Source: Bradyrhizobium sp. C9
Lineage (GTDB): Bacteria > Pseudomonadota > Alphaproteobacteria > Rhizobiales > Xanthobacteraceae
DNA: 64,000 nt
Direction: 5' to 3'
NCBI RefSeq assembly: GCF_002532045.1
Contig: NZ_NWTG01000018.1
Span: 62,001 to 126,000 of the forward strand
Position numbers and translations under genes: made by a program
Part shown: piece by piece, positions 43,288-51,953 of the stretch
How the letters are laid out: every line of letters starts with the position of its first letter
Numbering within the stretch: position 1 is the stretch's first letter
The notes under the pieces: model-generated
The model's database searches: none
The model's input: only the letters and a program-made list of their open reading frames with translations
What the model was told of the DNA's origin: nothing

Positions 43288-43917
43288 ATGCGGATCGGCT
43301 TGGCGTCGTTTCCAAAGCTTGCCGGCGGACGTCTAGGTGAGGGCGGCCTTTACGCCAGCATGCTGCTGTCGGTGATCGCGGTCGCCGGGATTGCGGCGTG
43401 GCTCATGCTGCCCGAGCCGAGCGATGCCGGAGACCAGGATGTCTGGCCGCTGCCTTCCGCCGTCATCCGCACCCTGCAGGAGGCATCGACCAGGGCGCAG
43501 CCTACAAACCAAGCCGTAAAGGATGCGCCAGCCATCCCGGCAGATGAGCCCGCCACGGTCGGCGTGGCGACCGCCACGCCGCCGGCCGAGGCGGTTAAAG
43601 CGTCCGAGCCCAGCACCGAGAGATTGCCGCTAGACCGGCTGCGGATCGCCTCGCAATCCTGGCGGCGCGGCGGGCTGGGTTCGAAGATGCTGGTCACCCT
43701 GACGCTGCGCAATGCCAACGATTTCGCGGTGAAGGATATCGAGATCGCCTGCGCCTTCATCCGCAGCGACGGCAGCCCCGTGACCGAACGCAAGCGGCTG
43801 ATCCCGGACACCATCGCCATGAAGAGCCGCAAGACCTATCCGCAGATGCTGATCGGGTTCGTAAACGTTAACGCAGACAAGGCGAAATGCACGGTCGTGA
43901 CCGCCAGCCGTGCCTAG
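43288..43917 (+). CDS. Single-pass membrane protein with periplasmic beta-sandwich-like domain
   Basis: The 209-residue protein has an N-terminal membrane helix (about residues 24-41), a Pro/Ala/Glu linker (about 45-115) and a C-terminal domain about 120-205: MLVTLTLRNANDFAVKDIEIACAF and RKTYPQMLIGFVNVNADKAKC, resembling FxLYD-type beta sandwiches. No enzymatic residues stand out. Its TAG stop is part of the downstream repeat (CCTAGAGC). Confidence 0.65.
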   Translation: MRIGLASFPKLAGGRLGEGGLYASMLLSVIAVAGIAAWLMLPEPSDAGDQDVWPLPSAVIRTLQEASTRAQPTNQAVKDAPAIPADEPATVGVATATPPAEAVKASEPSTERLPLDRLRIASQSWRRGGLGSKMLVTLTLRNANDFAVKDIEIACAFIRSDGSPVTERKRLIPDTIAMKSRKTYPQMLIGFVNVNADKAKCTVVTASRA

Positions 43918-44016
43918 AGCACTTTCGGTTCTGATTTCATCAGAAACGAAGTTCTAGCTTTTTGTTTTGACGTGTTTTCTTCACGCGAACCGGTACCCAC
44001 TTCGCTCGAAAACGCT
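43914..44016 (+). repeat. Dispersed repeat (CTAGAGCACTTTCGGTTCTGA...GAAAACGCT), near full length
   Basis: CTAGAGCACTTTCGGTTCTG, TTTCATCAGAAACGAAGTTC, CTAGCTTTTTGTTTTGACG and CGCGAACCGGTACCCACTTC...GAAAACGCT are the blocks of an element frequent in Bradyrhizobium. The left end forms a hairpin around TTCTGATTTCATCAGAA and is followed by a T-run, so it may double as a terminator for the 43288 gene. A truncated reverse copy is at 9292-9345. The rest of this 319-base gap (44017-44236) shows nothing else. Confidence 0.8.
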
Positions 44017-44236
44017 CCAAACTTGCATCCCGAAAAAGTGACCGGGAATTGACTTGTCGGGTGAACCGTAACGGCCAGGCAGGAACTAACTAATAAGCCG
44101 ACCGTTAGAGAACGACCCGGAAGCGCGGGATGGCGACTGTCCGGGTGATCATGCGCAGACGATGAGTCCGTTGCGCGATGACGGATGTCGTCGCGTCGAG
44201 TTGAGCCGCGCCCGTAGCGCGGGGGGAGCACCCAAA

Positions 44237-44761
44237 ATGCCTGTGGCGCGTTATTTCCTGTTCGTTGGTGGCGTGCTGCTCGCGCTGCTGTTTGTCGTCA
44301 ATGCGATCGTCCCGCAGGAGGCCGTGGTCGCCAGTCAGGGCCAAGGGCTGTCGTCGCCCGGCGTCGACAACAAGACCATGGTACGCATCAAGTCGACCCA
44401 GAAGCTGCCGGAGCGGGTGGTGTACGACACCAACCTGCCGACCATCGTTCCGTCGCAGGTGAACGCGGTTGCCGCAGCCACCCCGCCGGCTGCCAGCGAT
44501 GCGTCCGCGCAGGCCCGTGTCCGGGACACGTTCGCCCAGTTCATTCCGTCGGAGAGGGCTGACGCGCAGAAGGGCGCGGTTGTGGCCGAGGCGAAGCCGG
44601 CCGAGCAGCCGGCGCAGGCGCCGAAGAAGCGCAAGATTGCGCGCAGCCATACCCATTACCAGCAGCCGATACGCCTGGCCCAGCCCGGCATGTATCAGCC
44701 TTACCGTGTGGCGCAGCAGCAGCCGCGCATGGGCTTCTTCGGCGGCTTCGGGACCTGGTAG
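44237..44761 (+). CDS. Single-pass membrane protein, hypothetical
   Basis: The 174-residue protein has a membrane helix near the start (ARYFLFVGGVLLALLFVVNAIV, residues 4-25) and a Pro/Ala/Gln-rich mature part ending in a basic KKRKIARSHTHYQQ patch and a Gly/Phe-rich tail (GFFGGFGTW). No known domain. GGGGGGAGC is the ribosome site for the ATG at 44237. A similar layout occurs in small envelope proteins of Bradyrhizobium. Confidence 0.68.
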   Translation: MPVARYFLFVGGVLLALLFVVNAIVPQEAVVASQGQGLSSPGVDNKTMVRIKSTQKLPERVVYDTNLPTIVPSQVNAVAAATPPAASDASAQARVRDTFAQFIPSERADAQKGAVVAEAKPAEQPAQAPKKRKIARSHTHYQQPIRLAQPGMYQPYRVAQQQPRMGFFGGFGTW

Positions 44762-44881
44762 ACAACGAGACGCCGCAATCGGAAAATGACGCGCCGCCGC
44801 AAATACTTGCGGCGGCATTTTCATGTCCGCGAGATCGGGCGGGCAACCGGTTACGGAAGGCGTCCCGGTGACCGGAACCGG

Positions 44882-45295
44882 TTAGCGCGGCAGGCGTGGA
44901 ATCTTGTCGGCGAAGCCGTTGTAGCAGGTCAGCCGCTCGTCCTCTTCCTTGACGAACCGGCAATCGGCGACCCCCTTGGCAGGGGCTGCCTTCGGCTTGG
45001 GCTGCGGCTTGAATATCTCATCGTAGCACATCAGCCGCTCCTTGGTGGCGTCGTCGATGTCCTGACAGGCCTGGAGCTTCTGCGCGACCGATTGCGGCTT
45101 GCCGGGTGCAGCCTTCTCGCCCTTCTTGGCCGCCGATTTCTTGCCGACCTGGACCAGCGGCTTGTCGCCGACCATCGGCTGCGGGGCCGCCGCCGGCTTG
45201 TCGGCGGCGGGAGGGGGCGTGGTGGCTGGAGCGGTGCCTTGAGCAAGCGCGGCAGCCGGGCAGAGGAGCGCCAGCGCGAGGATGATATGTCTCAT
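44882..45295 (-). CDS. Exported protein with duplicated Cys-x(n)-Cys-Tyr motif
   Basis: This is a 137-residue protein with a signal peptide (MRHIILALALLCPAAALA) and a Pro/Ala/Lys-rich linker. Two copies of a short cysteine motif follow: CQDIDDATKERLMCYDEIF and CRFVKEEDERLTCYNGF, each C-x10-12-C-Y. The motif resembles C-x-x-x...R-L-x-C-Y-D repeats in other proteobacterial exported proteins and may form disulfide-linked helices. Function unknown. The ATG at 45295 is chosen because the signal peptide starts there. Confidence 0.68.
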   Translation of the reverse strand: MRHIILALALLCPAAALAQGTAPATTPPPAADKPAAAPQPMVGDKPLVQVGKKSAAKKGEKAAPGKPQSVAQKLQACQDIDDATKERLMCYDEIFKPQPKPKAAPAKGVADCRFVKEEDERLTCYNGFADKIPRLPR

Positions 45296-45607
45296 GATGA
45301 AAATATCCGAAGTGGCGTGATGACCGGAAGGATGGCGCCGGGGATCGGAAAAGCCCGGCAAGCGCCGAGACTTATCGCAAGTTCTGTCCGAATCCTACCC
45401 CCGGAGGGGGTCCACCTCGCACCGATCCACCGGCAAGAGCAGGGGCAATTCGTCGCCGGTTCGGCCGCAAGGGAGCGTGATTTGCGTTTGCCGGGCCGGG
45501 CGGCTATGACGGCGCCATCTGCGCGACTGGCGCTTGGATGGACCACCATCGGGGAGCGCAGAGACTGAACGCCGCGCGCCTGGGCACCGCTTCGAAACGG
45601 AGGTGCC

Positions 45608-46471
45608 ATGACGGCGAACATTCTTGATGGGCATGTGCATGCCCAAATTGTCATCGACAAGGTTGCGAGCGAACTGGACCGGCTGCCCCGCGCGCCCGGG
45701 CTCACGGTCGTGCTCGTTGGCTGTGACCCGGCAAGCCAGATTTACGTGCAGAGCAAGGTCCGGATGGCCGAGCGGCTTGGCCTGCGCGGCGAGGTCGAAC
45801 GCCTGCCGGATGATGCCAGCGAGGCCGATCTGCTTGCCAGGATCGACGCGCTCAACGCACGCGACGACATCGACGGCATCCTGATCCAGCTGCCGCTGCC
45901 GGCGCATATCGACGCCTTGCGCGTGATGGCAGCGGTCGATCCCGCGAAGGATGTCGACGGCCTGCACGCGCTCAACGCGGGCCGGCTGTTCCACGGCGAC
46001 GATGCCTTGGTGCCGTGCACGCCGCTCGGCTGTCTCAGGTTGATCAAGTCGATCCGGCCCGATCTCACCGGCGCTCATGCCGTGGTGATCGGCAGCTCCA
46101 ACATCGTGGGCAAGCCGATGGCCGCGCTGCTGCTGCAGGAGCAGGCGACCGTGACGCAGACCCACATTCATACGCGTGGCATCAGCAAGATCTGCCGTCA
46201 GGCCGATATCCTGGTCAGCGCGGTGGGGAAGGCGGGCCTCGTGCGCGGCGACTGGATCAAGCCGCAGGCCATCGTCATCGACGTCGGCACCACGCGCGTC
46301 GAGAAGCCGGACGGCGGCTACGCGGTCTGCGGCGACGTCTTGTTCGACGAAGCGGTGCAGGTCGCCGGCGCGATCACGCCGGTGCCCCGCGGCGTCGGCC
46401 CGATGACGATCGCCTGCCTGATGGAGAACACGGTGAAGGCCGCGAAGGCGAGGGCGGCCCGGCTGCAATAG
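45608..46471 (+). CDS. folD: Bifunctional methylenetetrahydrofolate dehydrogenase/cyclohydrolase
   Basis: The 287-residue FolD converts 5,10-methylene-THF to 5,10-methenyl-THF (NADP+) and then to 10-formyl-THF, supplying one-carbon units for purines and formyl-Met. Conserved blocks are LTVVLVGCDPASQIYVQSKVRMAERLG with catalytic Lys in SKVR, GILIQLPLPAHID, PAKDVDGLH, PCTPLGCLRLI, the GSSNIVGKPMAALLL nucleotide loop, and GAITPVPRGVGPMTIACLM. CGGAGGTGCC is the ribosome site. Length is typical. Confidence 0.95.
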   Translation: MTANILDGHVHAQIVIDKVASELDRLPRAPGLTVVLVGCDPASQIYVQSKVRMAERLGLRGEVERLPDDASEADLLARIDALNARDDIDGILIQLPLPAHIDALRVMAAVDPAKDVDGLHALNAGRLFHGDDALVPCTPLGCLRLIKSIRPDLTGAHAVVIGSSNIVGKPMAALLLQEQATVTQTHIHTRGISKICRQADILVSAVGKAGLVRGDWIKPQAIVIDVGTTRVEKPDGGYAVCGDVLFDEAVQVAGAITPVPRGVGPMTIACLMENTVKAAKARAARLQ

Positions 46472-46612
46472 CAGCAGGGCGAGACGCGAGCGGCGGGTGC
46501 CGCTCGCGTGGTTTCCGCGCACCCGGAGCCGGTGCGCGGAGTTCATGACCCCGGGGGTAATGGAAAGTCCGCAGCCTTGGTCTATCGTCGCGCGACAGAC
46601 GGAGGCGCAGCG

Positions 46613-47065
46613 ATGCTGTATGCGGAAGATCTCACCGAGGGCCAGACATTCCAGCTCGGCACCTACACGATCGGCGAAGCCGAGATTCTGGAGTTCGCCG
46701 GCAAATATGATCCGGTGCCGATCCATACCGATCCCGTCGCGGCTGCGGCTGGCCCGTTCGGCGGCCTGATCGCGAGCGGCTTCAACACCATTGCGATCTA
46801 TCAGCGGCTGGTTGTGGAGGCGATCTGGACCAAGGTGGCGGGCATCGTCGGGCGCAGCTTCGAGATTCGCCTGCCGAGCCCGGTTCGCCCGGGAACCACG
46901 CTCACCGGGCAATCCCAGATCCAGAAAATCACCATCAGGCCGGAGCGGCGCGATGCCGTCGTGATCTTCAAGACCGAGCTCGTCAACGACGAGCAGCGCC
47001 CTGTGCTCGTCCTGGTTCTCGATGCGCTGATCCGCCTGCGGCCGCTAGAGCAGGGGCGGACGTAA
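46613..47065 (+). CDS. MaoC-like single-hotdog dehydratase
   Basis: This is a 150-residue MaoC protein with FAGKYDPVPIHTDPVAAAAGPFGGLIASGFNT as the hydratase-2-like motif, retaining the Asp and His pair but with Val where many enzymes have Asn. The helix and LPSPVRPGTTLTGQSQIQ are typical. It may hydrate enoyl-CoA or act as a hotdog thioesterase-like protein. The ATG at 46613 has GGAGGCGCAGCG; the upstream extension from 46508 looks non-coding. It follows folD in the same direction. Confidence 0.85.
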   Translation: MLYAEDLTEGQTFQLGTYTIGEAEILEFAGKYDPVPIHTDPVAAAAGPFGGLIASGFNTIAIYQRLVVEAIWTKVAGIVGRSFEIRLPSPVRPGTTLTGQSQIQKITIRPERRDAVVIFKTELVNDEQRPVLVLVLDALIRLRPLEQGRT

Positions 47066-47215
47066 CCTCCGACCGGACCGAACTGGCTGCCCGGCGATGC
47101 TGCGGCTAGCATGGCAAGCCTGCGCCGGAGTGCGGCGTATCAATGAGGTCGCGTTGATATGCCGGGCTGCCGGGCGGCTGGTTCGTCGAAACGGTGTCAG
47201 ACGGGTGGTGTGGGC

Positions 47216-47638
47216 GTGAAGCGCAGCAAGCAGACGCGCGGCGAGATCGAAGCCAAGCAGCGCAAGGCTGAGGAATGGCGTCGCACGCTGGCACAACGCG
47301 CCGCCGAACGGCAGCGCCTGCGCGACTACAAGATCGCGCTGGCGCGCGACGAGGTTGCGGTGGTCGCGAGCCAGCTCGCGCCCTCGAACAGCTATTCGAT
47401 TCCTGATTTCGTCGAACGCGGAACCTATCGGCCCGAGCCTTTCGTCTGCAAGGATTGCGGCGTTGCCGAGGTCTGGACGCCGTTGCAGCAGAAATGGTGG
47501 TACGAGACCGCCAAGGGCGAGGTGTTCACCAAGGCCGTGCGCTGCCGGGCCTGCCGCGCCAGGACGCGCGCACGCAAATCTGCGGCGCGCCGCGTGCATC
47601 TGGAAGGGCTCGCCACGAAGAAGCCTTCCGCGACGTAG
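47216..47638 (+). CDS. Zinc-ribbon domain protein
   Basis: This is a 140-residue protein. A charged helix-rich N-terminus (QTRGEIEAKQRKAEEWRRTL) is followed by a zinc ribbon (about residues 77-119): PEPFVCKDCGVAEVWTPLQQ ... VRCRACRARTR, with two CxxC pairs. The arrangement matches small zinc-ribbon proteins of uncertain role, perhaps nucleic-acid binding. The start is GTG at 47216; an ATG at 47159 is in frame but the intervening residues look non-coding. Confidence 0.72.
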   Translation: MKRSKQTRGEIEAKQRKAEEWRRTLAQRAAERQRLRDYKIALARDEVAVVASQLAPSNSYSIPDFVERGTYRPEPFVCKDCGVAEVWTPLQQKWWYETAKGEVFTKAVRCRACRARTRARKSAARRVHLEGLATKKPSAT

Positions 47639-47856
47639 CGAGCGGGTGCGCCTGACCTGGCGCCACACTTCACGCAGCGATGGATGTGGAACCCCGGATG
47701 CAGGCGGTCAATGCGTCGCGCGTGCGGAACGTTTCGTTGCCTGATCGGTTCGAGACTTCGAAGCCTCCGGCAAGGGGGTGCGGGCGGGGAGGAACCAGCC
47801 AAGGAATCCATTCAAGGAAACCATTCAAGGCCGGAACCAACAAGAAGGAGCAGCGG

Positions 47857-48150
47857 ATGAAGCTTAATGCCACGCAGGTCAAGCAGACCATGACGCAACT
47901 GAACGCCCAGGTGCTTCCGGATGATCATCCGGCGGTCGCGCAACTGAACAGCGTGTTCGGCGAGCACACATTCTTCGTCGACACTAGCGGGCTCAAGGTG
48001 CTCGAACCTGCCCAGAGCTCCGACATGGCGGGGCAGACCGGCGAGGTGGTGAGCCTTGCCGAGTGGAGCGATCCGGAGCTGACGTCGCTGCGGCCGCACG
48101 AGCCCGAACCGACCGGCGTGCTCATCACGCTCGAACCCAGCAAGCACTAA
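47857..48150 (+). CDS. Small conserved hypothetical protein
   Basis: This 97-residue soluble protein starts at MKLNATQVKQTMTQLNAQVL with an AAGGAGCAGCGG ribosome site. The middle HPAVAQLNSVFGEHTFFVDTSGLKVLEPAQ looks like a compact strand-helix fold, and the end EPEPTGVLITLEP is acidic. No motif gives a function. Confidence 0.65.
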   Translation: MKLNATQVKQTMTQLNAQVLPDDHPAVAQLNSVFGEHTFFVDTSGLKVLEPAQSSDMAGQTGEVVSLAEWSDPELTSLRPHEPEPTGVLITLEPSKH

Positions 48151-48321
48151 GCGATTCAATCAGATCATGCTCTGAGTGCCGCATCGGGCGGCACCGCAAT
48201 CGGCCTTCTTGATGGCGACAGTCTCCAACGTCACATCAAGAGGTGCCGAAAGTCACATGGCAAATCAGCGCCGCCTGCGTATGCATCGGTTCGAGATGGG
48301 TATCCAGGCGGTGAGGGCCAG

Positions 48322-48693
48322 ATGGGGATCGTGCGGCGCTGGAGCTCTGACGAGGACGACAAACTCAGAGAACTCGCCAGGGCCGGTAAGAACGCTCTCG
48401 AGATCAGCAACGAACTGACCCGCAGTGCGTCGGCCGTGCGCCGGCGCGCCGAGGTGCTGTCGGTCCTCATCATGGCCAAGGCGTTTCGCGCGCGCCCCTC
48501 GCATGTCGCCACCCATCTCGAGCGGGTCGCGATCGACGCGATCCGCAATCGCCGTTCGTTTCCCGCGGGCGTCGGCCCCAGCACCATTGCCGGAATGATC
48601 GAGAAGGGCTGGATCGTTCCGGAGTTGGGGCGCCGATATCGCGTCACCGATGCCGGCACGGAGGCGGTGCGGCGGAAGATCCCGAGCGGGTGA
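48322..48693 (+). CDS. Small DNA-binding-like protein (SANT/HTH)
   Basis: This 123-residue protein has an N-terminal part MGIVRRWSSDEDDKLRELARAGKNALEISNELTRSASAVRRRAEVL resembling a SANT/Myb-type or resolvase-type helix-turn-helix (WSxxED...I...L.R...AV..R). The C-terminal part (GPSTIAGMIEKGWIV...YRVTDAGTEAV) resembles a winged helix. It is a likely DNA-binding protein; its target is unknown. Similar SANT-like small proteins are frequent in Bradyrhizobium. Confidence 0.7.
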   Translation: MGIVRRWSSDEDDKLRELARAGKNALEISNELTRSASAVRRRAEVLSVLIMAKAFRARPSHVATHLERVAIDAIRNRRSFPAGVGPSTIAGMIEKGWIVPELGRRYRVTDAGTEAVRRKIPSG

Positions 48694-48844
48694 AGGCAGC
48701 GCAGCAACGGTTCGTACTAGCCGGACTATTTGGGGCCGGCTGCAAGATTCTCCGCCCGAGACCGATGTCCCATCCGTTCAATCATCGGAGGCGCGACGAC
48801 CGGGGTCTCCGCGTGTCCCTCCAGCCGTCCGTGTGATTGCGCCG

Positions 48845-49627
48845 ATGCTCAACGCCCAGTTTGCTCCAGCCGACCGGTACCAGCGCTTCGCCGATCTTGC
48901 GCCGTTCGTTCGTGAGGCGATCGGCACCATCGCGGCATTGACCCCGACGCAGCGGCTGGACGTGGAATACCTCGAACGGGAATTCATCCCTGCGCTCGGC
49001 CTCAACGACGAGCTTCTGCGTGAGCAGCCGCCGGAGCTTGCGCCGTATTTCGGCAGGGGCCTCCACCTCTGGCAGTATCCGAACCAGCTCGCGCCGTATC
49101 TGGCCTGGCTCGCGGGCAACGCGTCCGGCATTTCCTCCTATATGGAAATCGGCTGCCGCTGGGGCGGCATGTTCATCCTGGTTGCGGAGTGGCTAAGGCA
49201 CAGCGGCGCCGATCTCGAGACCGTAATCGCACTCGATCCGATCGCGCCGACGCCCTTCATCTCGACCTATTTCGATCTGCTGCAGGAGCAGGCCTCTATC
49301 GAGCCGGTCTACATACAGGACTTTTCAACATCACCGCTGGTCGGTGCGCATGTCGACCGGCTCAAGCCCGATTTCGTCTTCATCGACGGCGATCACAGCC
49401 TGCGCGGCGCGCTGCAGGATCACCTGCTGGTGCGCTCCCACGCCAGCATCATCGTGCACCACGACATCCATTCGCAGGCCTGTCCGGATACGACGCTGCT
49501 GTGGAAGGCGCTGAAGGAATTCGAAGCACCTGGCTTCGATGCGTTCGAATTCATCAGCCAGTATCCGTCCGTCAATGGCTCGTTCCTCGGCATCGGCGCG
49601 ATGAAGCGGCGGTCCGGGCAGACCTAG
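48845..49627 (+). CDS. Class I SAM-dependent methyltransferase-like protein
   Basis: This is a 260-residue protein. MEIGCRWGGMFILVAEWL is the glycine-rich SAM loop (motif I), VIALDPIAPTP the motif II acidic strand, and PDFVFIDGDHSLRGALQDH a CmcI-like motif IV. The DGDH with later HHDIHSQ may bind Mg2+ or a catechol-like substrate, as in cephalosporin-hydroxylase-type CmcI and O-methyltransferases. The start is MLNAQFAPAD at 48845; the longer upstream frame looks non-coding. The substrate is not inferable. Confidence 0.78.
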   Translation: MLNAQFAPADRYQRFADLAPFVREAIGTIAALTPTQRLDVEYLEREFIPALGLNDELLREQPPELAPYFGRGLHLWQYPNQLAPYLAWLAGNASGISSYMEIGCRWGGMFILVAEWLRHSGADLETVIALDPIAPTPFISTYFDLLQEQASIEPVYIQDFSTSPLVGAHVDRLKPDFVFIDGDHSLRGALQDHLLVRSHASIIVHHDIHSQACPDTTLLWKALKEFEAPGFDAFEFISQYPSVNGSFLGIGAMKRRSGQT

Positions 49628-49642
49628 AAGCGGCGACCGCGA

Positions 49643-50788
49643 TCACGCGTTCACCGGCCGGTCGCCGAGATTGAGCTTGCTCTTGTCGCCGCCGGCCCAC
49701 GCCAGTGTCTTCGGGTCCATCACGCGGAACCAGAGCGGCGGGATCGCAGCAAGGCCGAACATGCCGGTGTAGCCGTTCGGCAGCCGCGGGATGTCGTCGA
49801 AATCGCGCAGCGATTGGTAGGGACGCATCGGGTTGGCGTGGTGATCGGAATGCCGTTGCAGGTGGAACGTCATCAGGTTCGAGACGATGTGGTTGGTATT
49901 CCAGGAGTGGCGCGGCTCGACCGCCTGGTAGCGGCCGCTCGGCAGCTTTTCGCGCAGCAAGCCGTAGTGCTCGACATAATTGGCCTGGGTCAGCGCGTAC
50001 CAGCCGAGGAAATGATGCGCGACGATGAACGGCGCGACCTTCCAGCCGAACAGCGCAATCAGAATGGCCGCGACGACGATCGTGAGCGCAAAGCCCTGCA
50101 GGATCTCGTTGTTGACCGACCAGACCGGCTCGCCGCGTCGAGTCAGCCGTTCGGCCTCATTGCGCCAGCCGCGCTTGAACGCGCCCGGCAGTTCACGCGT
50201 CGCGAACGCATAGATCGATTCACCGAACCGTGCGCTGGCGGGATCTTCCGGCGTTGCGACCCAGGTGTGATGGCCGCGATTATGTTCGACGCGGAAGTGG
50301 GCGTAACCCACCGCGCAGTTGGCAAGCATGCCGAAGAAGATGTTGAGTCGGTCAGCCTTGTGGCCGAGCTCGTGCCCGATCAACAGCGCACCGCCATTGA
50401 TGGTGCCGACGCCGAGCAGCAAAGCGACGTAGGACCACCACGGCAGGTCCTGCGTGCCGAAGAAGGCGATCAGGGCAACGTAGTTGATCCAGGGAAACAC
50501 CACGGTGATGCGCGCAAGCCGCAGATAATAGGGATCGGCCTCCATCGCGGCGACCACTTCGGCCGGTGGATTGTGGGTGTCTTCGCCGAACAGGACGTCG
50601 AGCAGCGGGATCAGGATGAAGATGAAGACGAACGGAATCAGCGTCACCAGCGGATTGTGCGTCCGCAGGAAGAGCCAGTAGGACAGCAGCGGGATCAGCG
50701 GAGGGATGAACGAGAGCATCCACAGATAGCGCTTGCCGTCCCGGTAGGTGATCGTTTCGCCAGCGGCATTGGTGCCCGTGAAGATCAT
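49643..50788 (-). CDS. alkB: Alkane 1-monooxygenase (AlkB-type)
   Basis: This 381-residue integral membrane di-iron hydroxylase has AlkB histidine boxes: HELGH after GALLIG, HNRGHHTW, and HSDHHANP in LQRHSDHHANPMRPYQSL, plus the signature NYVEHYGLLRE. About six membrane helices are seen. It oxidises terminal C-H of n-alkanes (or fatty chains) with O2 and rubredoxin; no rubredoxin gene is adjacent. The ATG at 50788 has a GGAGGG site; the upstream extension to 50974 overlaps the AraC regulator and looks non-coding. It is divergent from the AraC-type activator, its likely regulator. Confidence 0.93.
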   Translation of the reverse strand: MIFTGTNAAGETITYRDGKRYLWMLSFIPPLIPLLSYWLFLRTHNPLVTLIPFVFIFILIPLLDVLFGEDTHNPPAEVVAAMEADPYYLRLARITVVFPWINYVALIAFFGTQDLPWWSYVALLLGVGTINGGALLIGHELGHKADRLNIFFGMLANCAVGYAHFRVEHNRGHHTWVATPEDPASARFGESIYAFATRELPGAFKRGWRNEAERLTRRGEPVWSVNNEILQGFALTIVVAAILIALFGWKVAPFIVAHHFLGWYALTQANYVEHYGLLREKLPSGRYQAVEPRHSWNTNHIVSNLMTFHLQRHSDHHANPMRPYQSLRDFDDIPRLPNGYTGMFGLAAIPPLWFRVMDPKTLAWAGGDKSKLNLGDRPVNA

Positions 50789-50942
50789 CGCATTCCCTCC
50801 AGCATTCCTTGTCGAGGCGGCGTTCGCCGTTGTTGTCCCGAGGATGCCGCGAGGCGGGCCTGCGCCGCCAGTTCCCAACAGGCCAATTTTGTGGCATTTT
50901 GCGCCAAGCGGCTGGACGTTCGCGAGGGAGGGCGCCAAGGCA
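50789..50942. promoter_or_regulatory. Divergent control region between alkB and araC-type gene
   Basis: The 154-base gap must contain both promoters. I see TTTTGTGGCATTTTGCGCCAA as an AT-richer patch on the plus strand near the centre but no clear repeated half-site. No motif can be assigned with confidence. Confidence 0.35.
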
Positions 50943-51953
50943 ATGCAGGGATCGGAGGCCGATGCCCTTCGCACGCCGGTGTCCGTCAGCTATGCGCGGG
51001 CGCTGGTGCGGGCGTTCGGCAAGACGCGGGGCGAACGCGACGAGCTGCTGCAGGGCACTGCAATCCAGCAGGACGTGCTCGACCAGCCCGGCGCTCACAT
51101 GCCGGTGTCGTCGCTGGTGATCCTCGCCGCCAACATCACGCGCCGGCATGGCGAGCTGTGGCCGTTGTCGGCCGCGGCGGTCTGGTCGACATCACTGCAA
51201 GGGGCGCTCGATGTCGCGACCAGGACGGCGCCGACCATCGCGGATGCGCTCAACACCGGCGCGCGCTTCGGGTCGACCCGCGCGCCCTTCATCCGCAACC
51301 GGCTGCACACCACGCCGCGCTCGATCCAGATTGAAATCTCGCCTGCGGTTGCCATGGAGGGCGCGCTGTGGCGCGCCGTGGCGCTGGCGGTCAGCCTCAA
51401 CGTGCACGCGGTCTATGCGCAGCTGCTGGAGGATGCGATCGACCAGGCGACCCTGCAGTTTCCCTGGCCGCCGCCGGCGGGCGCGGAGCGGCTGATGCAG
51501 CATTATTCCTGCGCCGTGAAGTTCAACGCCGCCACCTTCATCTTCGATGTGCCGAAGGCGTTGTGCGCGCGGCCTTCGCCGTTTGCGGATCCGGAATTGC
51601 ACGCCAAGGCGATCGAAGCGCTCGAGGAGATCGAGAAGCCGCGCTCCGACACCGCGGCGCTGGCGCGGATGGTCGAGAGCCTGATTGCGGCGCGGCTGCC
51701 GCAGCGGCTCGGCGAGGAGGAAGCCGCGCGCCTCGTCGGCACCTCGCGGCGGACGCTGGTGCGGCGGCTGGCGGAGGCGGGCTGCGCCTACCGGCCGCTG
51801 CTCGACGGCGTGCTGCGCGAACGCGCCCGGACAATGCTGGCGGCCGATTCACAATCGCGCGACGAGATGGCGGCCGCGCTCGGCTATACCGACGCGACGA
51901 GCTTCAGCCGCGCCTGCCGGCGCTGGTTCGGCGAGAAGAGTTTGCGCAGCTAG
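50943..51953 (+). CDS. AraC-family transcriptional regulator (alkB-linked)
   Basis: This is a 336-residue regulator with an arabinose-binding-like N-terminal domain (PF12625 layout, about residues 20-200: PVSSLVILAANITRRHGELWP, ATRTAPTIADALNTGARFG). The C-terminal AraC HTH pair (about 245-330) reads LGEEEAARLVGTSRRTLVRRLAEAG and SRDEMAAALGYTDATSFSRACRRWFG. It probably activates the divergent alkB in response to alkanes or fatty alcohols. The ATG at 50943 has a GGGAGGGC site. Its 3' end overlaps the sterol desaturase gene by 4 bases tail to tail. Confidence 0.9.
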   Translation: MQGSEADALRTPVSVSYARALVRAFGKTRGERDELLQGTAIQQDVLDQPGAHMPVSSLVILAANITRRHGELWPLSAAAVWSTSLQGALDVATRTAPTIADALNTGARFGSTRAPFIRNRLHTTPRSIQIEISPAVAMEGALWRAVALAVSLNVHAVYAQLLEDAIDQATLQFPWPPPAGAERLMQHYSCAVKFNAATFIFDVPKALCARPSPFADPELHAKAIEALEEIEKPRSDTAALARMVESLIAARLPQRLGEEEAARLVGTSRRTLVRRLAEAGCAYRPLLDGVLRERARTMLAADSQSRDEMAAALGYTDATSFSRACRRWFGEKSLRS

